Assembly (NCBI GenBank): GCA_016184445.1
Contig: JACPCT010000089.1
Span: 1-13,234, forward strand
Direction: 5' to 3'
DNA from: Candidatus Tectimicrobiota bacterium
GTDB taxonomy: Bacteria; UBA8248
DNA length: 13,234 nucleotides
The position numbers were made by a program, and so were the translations under genes. Each line of letters starts with the position of its first letter. Position 1 is the stretch's first letter. The notes beneath the pieces were generated by a model. It had not been told where the DNA came from. It searched no databases and worked only from the letters and a program-made list of their open reading frames with translations. This document shows positions 7,577-13,234 of this stretch, in pieces.

Positions 7577-8977
7577 ATGCTGCGGCGCTACGGCCAGCTG
7601 AACGTGGTGCTCCTCTTCGCGGGGGACGCCCTCGCCCTCCTCGCGGCCTGGCTGCTCGCCTACTGGCTGCGCTTCGGGATCGAGGTCATCCCCGTGGCGC
7701 GCGGCTATCCTCCTGTCGGGGCCTACCTGATCGTCCTGCCCTTCGTGCTGGCGGCCTGGCTGGCGGCCGCTCGGCTCACCCACCTCTACCACCACCGGGC
7801 GGGGCTGAAGAGCGCCGAGGAGATCCTCCGCCTGACCTTTGCGATGGCGTGGACGGTGCTCATCCTCATCGCCCTCACCTTCTTCTACCGCGGGGAGAGC
7901 TACAGCCGGCTGGCCGTCCTCTACTTCATGGCGCTGGGCCCGGCGCTGCTCTTCCTGGTGCGGCGGGTGGCGTGGTCCCTCATCCGCAGGCTCCGCCGGC
8001 GGGGGGTGGACATGAGGCGGATCCTCGTGGCCGGGGTCTCCCCGCTCGCCCAGCGCACGGCCGACCGGCTGGAGGCCTACCGCTACCTGGGCTTCCAGGT
8101 GATCGGCCACCTCTCCGAGGAGGATCCCCTCCCCGCGAGCGTGGGCGGGCGGCCCGTGCTGGGGAGGGTCGGGGAGGCCAAGGCGGTGGCCGAGCGGGAG
8201 GAGGCGGTCGAGGTGTACGTGGCCCTCCCCGCCGAGCGCCGGGAGGCGCAGGAGCGGCTGCTCGAGGAGCTGGCGGACTCGAGCGTGGACCTGCGCGTGG
8301 TGCCGGACCTGCTCGACCACATGCGCCTGAACGCGGGCATCGAGGAGCTGGACGGCCTCCCGGTGGTGCTCCTCTCCCAGACCCCCCTCCTCGGCTGGAG
8401 CCGGGTGGGGAAGCGGGCGATGGACGCCGTGCTGGGGAGCCTGATCATCCTCCTCCTGAGTCCGCTGCTCCTGCTGATCGCGGCCCTCGTCAAGCTGTCG
8501 AGCCCGGGGCCCGTGCTCTACGCCCAGGATCGCATGGGCCTGGACGGGGTGAGCTTCACCATGTTCAAATTCCGCTCGATGCGGGTGGACGCCGAGCGGG
8601 AGACGGGCGCCGTCTGGGCCAAGGCCGGGGACGACCGGCGCACCTGGCTGGGCGGGATTCTCCGCCGCACGAGCCTGGACGAGTTGCCCCAGCTCCTCAA
8701 CGTCATCCGGGGGGAGATGAGCCTCGTCGGGCCCCGCCCCGAGCGGCCGGTCTTCGTCGAGCAGTTCCGGCGGAAGGTCCCCGGCTACATGCTCCGCCAC
8801 AAGATGAAGAGCGGCATGACGGGCTGGGCCCAGGTGAACGGCTGGCGGGGGGAGACCTCGATCGAGAAGCGCATCGAGTGCGACCTCTACTACATCGAGA
8901 ACTGGTCGCTGGGCTTGGACCTCAAGATCATGTGGCTCACGGTCTGGAAAGGGTTCGTGAGCCGGAACGCCTACTGA
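7577..8977 (+). CDS. Polyprenyl-phosphate sugar-1-phosphate transferase (WcaJ/PssY-type initiating enzyme)
   Basis: This is a membrane phosphoglycosyltransferase of 466 residues that transfers a sugar-1-phosphate, commonly glucose, from UDP-sugar to undecaprenyl phosphate, the first step of glycan assembly. Hydrophobic segments lie near residues 8-28, 48-66, 85-105 and 112-131. A Rossmann-like CoA_binding_3-type region (RRILVAGVSPLAQRTADRL) follows, then a re-entrant hydrophobic segment (about 275-300, AVLGSLIILLLSPLLLLIAA). The catalytic domain has GPVLYAQDRMG, FTMFKFRSMR, RTSLDELPQLLNV with the Asp-Glu pair 368-369, MSLVGPRPERP, and KSGMTGWAQVNGWRGET. The end CDLYYIENWSLGLDLKIMW...RNAY matches full-length enzymes, so it is complete. 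It is the last gene of the polysaccharide operon, and the AT-rich island starts just after its stop. Sugar specificity cannot be read. Confidence 0.92.
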   Translation: MLRRYGQLNVVLLFAGDALALLAAWLLAYWLRFGIEVIPVARGYPPVGAYLIVLPFVLAAWLAAARLTHLYHHRAGLKSAEEILRLTFAMAWTVLILIALTFFYRGESYSRLAVLYFMALGPALLFLVRRVAWSLIRRLRRRGVDMRRILVAGVSPLAQRTADRLEAYRYLGFQVIGHLSEEDPLPASVGGRPVLGRVGEAKAVAEREEAVEVYVALPAERREAQERLLEELADSSVDLRVVPDLLDHMRLNAGIEELDGLPVVLLSQTPLLGWSRVGKRAMDAVLGSLIILLLSPLLLLIAALVKLSSPGPVLYAQDRMGLDGVSFTMFKFRSMRVDAERETGAVWAKAGDDRRTWLGGILRRTSLDELPQLLNVIRGEMSLVGPRPERPVFVEQFRRKVPGYMLRHKMKSGMTGWAQVNGWRGETSIEKRIECDLYYIENWSLGLDLKIMWLTVWKGFVSRNAY

Positions 8978-9025
8978 GGTATGAGTAAAGAGAAGAATCT
9001 CCTGAATAAATGTCCGCTACTACGG

Positions 9026-9031
9026 TAAGGA
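9026..9031 (+). promoter_or_regulatory. Ribosome binding site TAAGGA fixing the start of the foreign gene
   Basis: TAAGGA lies eight bases before ATG 9040 and is a near-consensus Shine-Dalgarno sequence. It favours that ATG over the in-frame ATG at 9010, which has none, and the encoded MQDRFAGDVGDFGKYG then starts where the family's conserved sequence starts. Confidence 0.6.
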
Positions 9032-9039
9032 CACGAGTC

Positions 9040-9556
9040 ATGCAAGATCGCTTTGCAGGTGATGTGGGGGATTTTGGAAAGTACGGTTTACTCAGACATC
9101 TGTGTACGGGAAAAGCAAGAGAGAAAAATCTTTCTCTCGGGGTTGTTTGGTATCTTGTTCCTGACGAAAATCACAATTCGGCCGGCAAGCACACTTCATA
9201 TCTTGTGAAGGAATTTGGTTTTCGGGAGTGCGATCGAATTTTATTTGATGCCTTAAAGGGTTTTAAGGATGACTTTGAGAGAGGTGGCGAACGAAGCGTT
9301 AGAAAAATCCAGTCTCTAAAGATTTTCCCATCAAGAACAGTTTTTCATGATCAAGTGCTCACATTTGAGAATACGCCATCGGATGGCAGGAAAGCCATCG
9401 AGTTTCGTCTGGAGATTAGGCGGAATTGGGTGGAAAGAGCGTTACGTGCAACAAAAGGGTAAAGATGTGGTCTTCTTTGATCCGGATAATGGTCTTGAAG
9501 TCCCATCCGTAGAAGGACATGTTTGGCAAAAGAAAAAGAAAGGCCCCAAGTGGTGA
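9040..9556 (+). pseudogene. Frameshifted, C-terminally shortened gene of an uncharacterised conserved family (MQDR-GDVGDFGKYGLLR type)
   Basis: The first frame runs from ATG 9040 to a TAA at 9460-9462, giving 140 residues. Its conserved-looking blocks are MQDRFAGDVGDFGKYGLLR, LGVVWYLVPDENHNSAGKH and FRECDRILFDAL, ending NWVERALRATKG. The reading resumes one base over as KDVVFFDPDNGLEV and continues to TGA 9554-9556. Joined, the product would be about 171 residues. The change of frame falls at the run AAAAGGG (9453-9459), where removing one base restores ATKGKDVVFFDPDNGLE. From memory these blocks belong to a sporadically distributed family of unknown function, usually over 200 residues with more sequence after the DPDNG block; I cannot name a Pfam entry. 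It looks doubly damaged, by a +1-type shift and a lost C-terminus. An assembly error, or programmed shifting at GGG-TAA, are alternatives. Its AT-rich composition marks it as acquired. Confidence 0.7.
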
Positions 9557-9577
9557 TGTTGCTACCACGAGGGGCCT
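9528..9577 (-). terminator. Rho-independent terminator for the reverse-strand remnant
   Basis: On the plus strand AGGCCCC (9541-9547) pairs with GGGGCCT (9571-9577). Inside it, GTGGT (9550-9554) pairs with ACCAC (9564-9568), giving 12 pairs around a 2x2 internal loop and a 9-base loop. Read on the minus strand the stem is followed at once by TTCTTTTTCTTTT (9540-9528), a U-rich tract. In the plus direction no T-run follows the stem, so the terminator is directional to the left. Both broken genes end inside the hairpin: the reverse stop is at 9564-9562 and the forward stop at 9554-9556. Confidence 0.65.
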
Positions 9578-9717
9578 CGGATGACTTCTCTGTCCATGGC
9601 CATTTTTTGTAATACCTGCGGGTAGTCATCGAAAAATAATTGAAAGCCGATTATCAAGATTTCGTGAAGGGCCTTGGGGCGAGCATTTCTATGACTAGAG
9701 GTCTCCACGGTAACACT
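9562..9717 (-). pseudogene. 3' remnant of a reverse-strand gene of unknown function
   Basis: Read leftwards, this stretch encodes a balanced, protein-like C-terminus: HEILIIGFQLFFDDYPQVLQ followed by KMAMDREVIRGPSW, then TAG at 9564-9562. The plus strand has stops in the overlapping frames here, and the AT-rich codons (TTA TTT TTC GAT GAC TAC) match the foreign composition. The frame stays open rightwards, but past about 9717 it is only antisense to kdsB, and no start codon with foreign composition is visible, so the 5' part is lost. A U-tailed hairpin immediately follows the stop, which supports this being a genuine gene end. I do not recognise the family. The right boundary given is the edge of the island, not a real start. 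Confidence 0.45.
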
Positions 9718-12128
<2,411 letters not shown>

Positions 12129-12149
12129 GGGCCGGGGGGTGCTGGGGCG

Positions 12150-12995
12150 ATGAGCCAGCGGCAGGTCAGGATCGGGGGCGTGCCCATCGGCGGGGGCGCG
12201 CCGCCCGCCGTCATCGCGGGGCCCTGCGTCCTGGAGAGCGAGGCCCTCGCCCTCGAGTGCGCCCGGGCGGTGAAGGAGGCGGCCCGGGCCGCGGGCATGG
12301 GCGCCGTCTTCAAGGGCTCCTACGACAAGGCGAACCGCAGCTCCGGCGCCTCCTACCGGGGGCCGGGCCTGGAGGAGGGCCTGCGCATCCTGGCCGCCGT
12401 GCGCGGGGCGACGGGCCTGCCCGTCCTCTCCGACGTGCACACGATCGGGGAGGCCGCCCAGGCCGCCCAGGTGCTCGACGCCCTCCAGATCCCGGCCTTC
12501 CTCTGCCGCCAGACGGACCTCCTCCAGGCGGCGGGGCGGACGGGCCGGCCGGTCAACGTCAAGAAGGGCCAGTTCCTCGCCCCCCAGGACATGCGCCACG
12601 CCGCCGCCAAGCTGGAGGAGGCGGGCTGCGCCCAGATCCTCCTCACCGAGCGGGGCGCCTCCTTCGGCTACCACAACCTGGTCGCCGACATGCGCTCCCT
12701 CGTCCTCATGCGCGAGGCGGGCTGGCCCGTCGTCTTCGACGCCACCCACAGCGTCCAGGCCCCCGGGGGGCTCGGCGACCGCAGCGGCGGGGACCGCCGG
12801 ATGGTGGCCCCCCTCGCCCGGGCGGCGGCGGCGGTGGGGGTGGACGCCTTCTTCCTCGAGTGCCACCCGCGCCCGGATGAAGCCCTCTCCGACGGGCCCA
12901 ACATGATCCCCCTCCAGGACCTCCGGCCCCTTCTGGAAACCCTTGCCGCCCTGGACGGGGTGCGCCGGAGGGCGAAGGCTGGGGAAGGGGCATGA
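12150..12995 (+). CDS. kdsA: 3-deoxy-D-manno-octulosonate 8-phosphate synthase, metal-dependent type
   Basis: This enzyme condenses phosphoenolpyruvate with arabinose 5-phosphate to Kdo 8-phosphate, the committed step of Kdo synthesis in the cytoplasm. It has 281 residues. Motifs are [127 protein letters not shown] and IPLQDL. Cys26 (AGPC) stands where metal-independent enzymes have Asn. Cys26, His200, Glu237 and Asp248 have the same mutual spacing (174, 37, 11) as the metal ligands Cys11, His185, Glu222 and Asp233 of Aquifex KdsA as I recall them. This indicates a divalent-metal enzyme. It starts at ATG 12150, 21 bp after pyrG, with GGGG at 12144-12147 as a weak ribosome site. The stop overlaps the following lipoprotein ATG (ATGA). 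Confidence 0.96.
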   Translation: MSQRQVRIGGVPIGGGAPPAVIAGPCVLESEALALECARAVKEAARAAGMGAVFKGSYDKANRSSGASYRGPGLEEGLRILAAVRGATGLPVLSDVHTIGEAAQAAQVLDALQIPAFLCRQTDLLQAAGRTGRPVNVKKGQFLAPQDMRHAAAKLEEAGCAQILLTERGASFGYHNLVADMRSLVLMREAGWPVVFDATHSVQAPGGLGDRSGGDRRMVAPLARAAAAVGVDAFFLECHPRPDEALSDGPNMIPLQDLRPLLETLAALDGVRRRAKAGEGA

Positions 12996-13234
12996 AAGGC
13001 GCCCGCTTCCGCTTCTGGCCCCTGCTGCTTCCGCTCCTCCTCGCCTCCTGCGCTGGCTACGAGGCCATCCCCTGGCGGGAGCCCCCGGGCCGCGCGGGGG
13101 CGGTTCAGGCCCTGGGGGAGCGCCTCGTCGCCGGTCTGGGCGAGGGGGTGAGAGAGGCCCGCGTCAACGTGGGCCGGATCCGGGCCGTGGACCCGCGCGC
13201 CCAGGCCGAGGCGGCGGTCCTTCGGGTGGTGGTG
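12992..13234 (+). CDS. Putative lipoprotein, N-terminal part (3' end outside window)
   Basis: The frame is open from ATG 12992 to the window end, giving 81 residues. A basic start (MKGARFR) is followed by a hydrophobic core [10 protein letters not shown] and the lipobox LASC, so a signal peptidase II substrate with lipidated Cys20 is expected. Residue 21 is Ala and 22 Gly, with no Asp at +2, favouring an outer-membrane destination by the E. coli rule. The mature start [12 protein letters not shown] is followed by [29 protein letters not shown], which mildly recalls periplasmic lipoproteins of the FlgO/LpoB sort, but this is not a firm match. It overlaps kdsA by 4 bp, so it is in the Kdo operon and may act in envelope biogenesis. 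No reliable function can be given. Confidence 0.75.
   Translation, partial: MKGARFRFWPLLLPLLLASCAGYEAIPWREPPGRAGAVQALGERLVAGLGEGVREARVNVGRIRAVDPRAQAEAAVLRVVV

Larger units (their letters stand above)
8978..9717. other. AT-richer foreign island between the polysaccharide and Kdo operons
   Basis: Composition drops sharply right after the TGA at 8975-8977 and recovers at the kdsB start. Two 60-base lines counted inside (9121-9180 and 9181-9240) are 40% and 47% GC, against roughly 70-80% in the neighbouring genes. Codon use changes too, with AAA, TTT, ATT and GAA common here and rare on either side. It contains one frameshifted forward gene and one reverse 3' remnant, both broken. I found no transposase, integrase or tRNA and no convincing terminal repeats. 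The best reading is a decayed horizontally acquired segment. Its exact edges are uncertain by a few tens of bases. Confidence 0.75.

Noticed and set aside
8981..9028. Fifteen-codon ORF beginning MSKEKNLLNK that ends inside the TAAGGA ribosome site
   Set aside because: Its GAGG is only one base from the ATG and there is no other sign of a leader peptide; probably chance in AT-rich DNA.
9351..9629. Reverse-strand ORF of 92 codons beginning MTTRRYYKKW
   Set aside because: It overlaps the conserved forward-frame blocks antisense, and the other reverse frame (ending GPSW) fits better with the terminator.
9607..9668. Promoter-like TTGTAA...AATAAT and TTGAAA before kdsB
   Set aside because: TTGTAA and AATAAT are about 22 bp apart, and TTGAAA at 9640-9645 has no acceptable -10 at 16-18 bp.
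9022..9713. Direct repeat ACGGTAA at 9022-9028 and 9707-9713 near both island ends
   Set aside because: Seven bases is too short to exclude chance over 700 bp, and neither copy sits exactly at a compositional edge, so it cannot be called a target-site duplication.

Overview
The window is a single forward-strand gene run from a very GC-rich (about 70-75% by eye) Gram-negative bacterium. Kdo biosynthesis genes (kdsB, kdsA) show an LPS-bearing outer membrane. GTG starts, 1-22 bp gene overlaps and long antisense shadow ORFs fit such a genome. The order kdsB-pyrG-kdsA followed by a lipoprotein gene is, from memory, usual in deltaproteobacterial and neighbouring lineages (Nitrospirota, NC10/Rokubacteria, Acidobacteria-like). 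I cannot fix the phylum from sequence alone.

Region 1 (1-8977) is a surface-polysaccharide or O-antigen cluster. It holds a 5'-truncated GT4 glycosyltransferase, a second GT4, a Wzx-type flippase, a GT9 heptosyltransferase-like enzyme, a third GT4, a class I SAM methyltransferase, a fourth GT4 and a WcaJ-type polyprenyl-phosphate sugar-1-phosphate transferase. A plausible flow is: the WcaJ-like enzyme loads the first sugar on undecaprenyl phosphate, the GT4/GT9 enzymes extend it, the methyltransferase decorates it, and the flippase exports it. No polymerase or ligase is visible here. Most genes are translationally coupled (GTGA, TGATG). A TATAAT box sits at the flippase/GT9 junction.

Region 2 (about 8978-9717) is an abrupt AT-richer island (40-47% GC in the lines I counted). 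It holds two broken foreign genes facing each other. The forward one is a frameshifted, shortened gene of an uncharacterised family with a good ribosome binding site. The reverse one is a 3' remnant with its stop inside a terminator hairpin. The island separates the polysaccharide operon from the Kdo operon and ends at the kdsB start codon.

Region 3 (9718-13234) is kdsB (CMP-Kdo synthetase), pyrG (CTP synthase), kdsA (metal-type Kdo8P synthase) and the beginning of a lipoprotein gene, tightly coupled. PyrG makes the CTP that KdsB uses to activate the Kdo whose phosphate precursor KdsA makes.

I found no RNA genes, CRISPR arrays, complete insertion sequences or attachment sites. The most unusual content is the island. 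It looks like decayed horizontally acquired DNA, and I do not see an intact new system.
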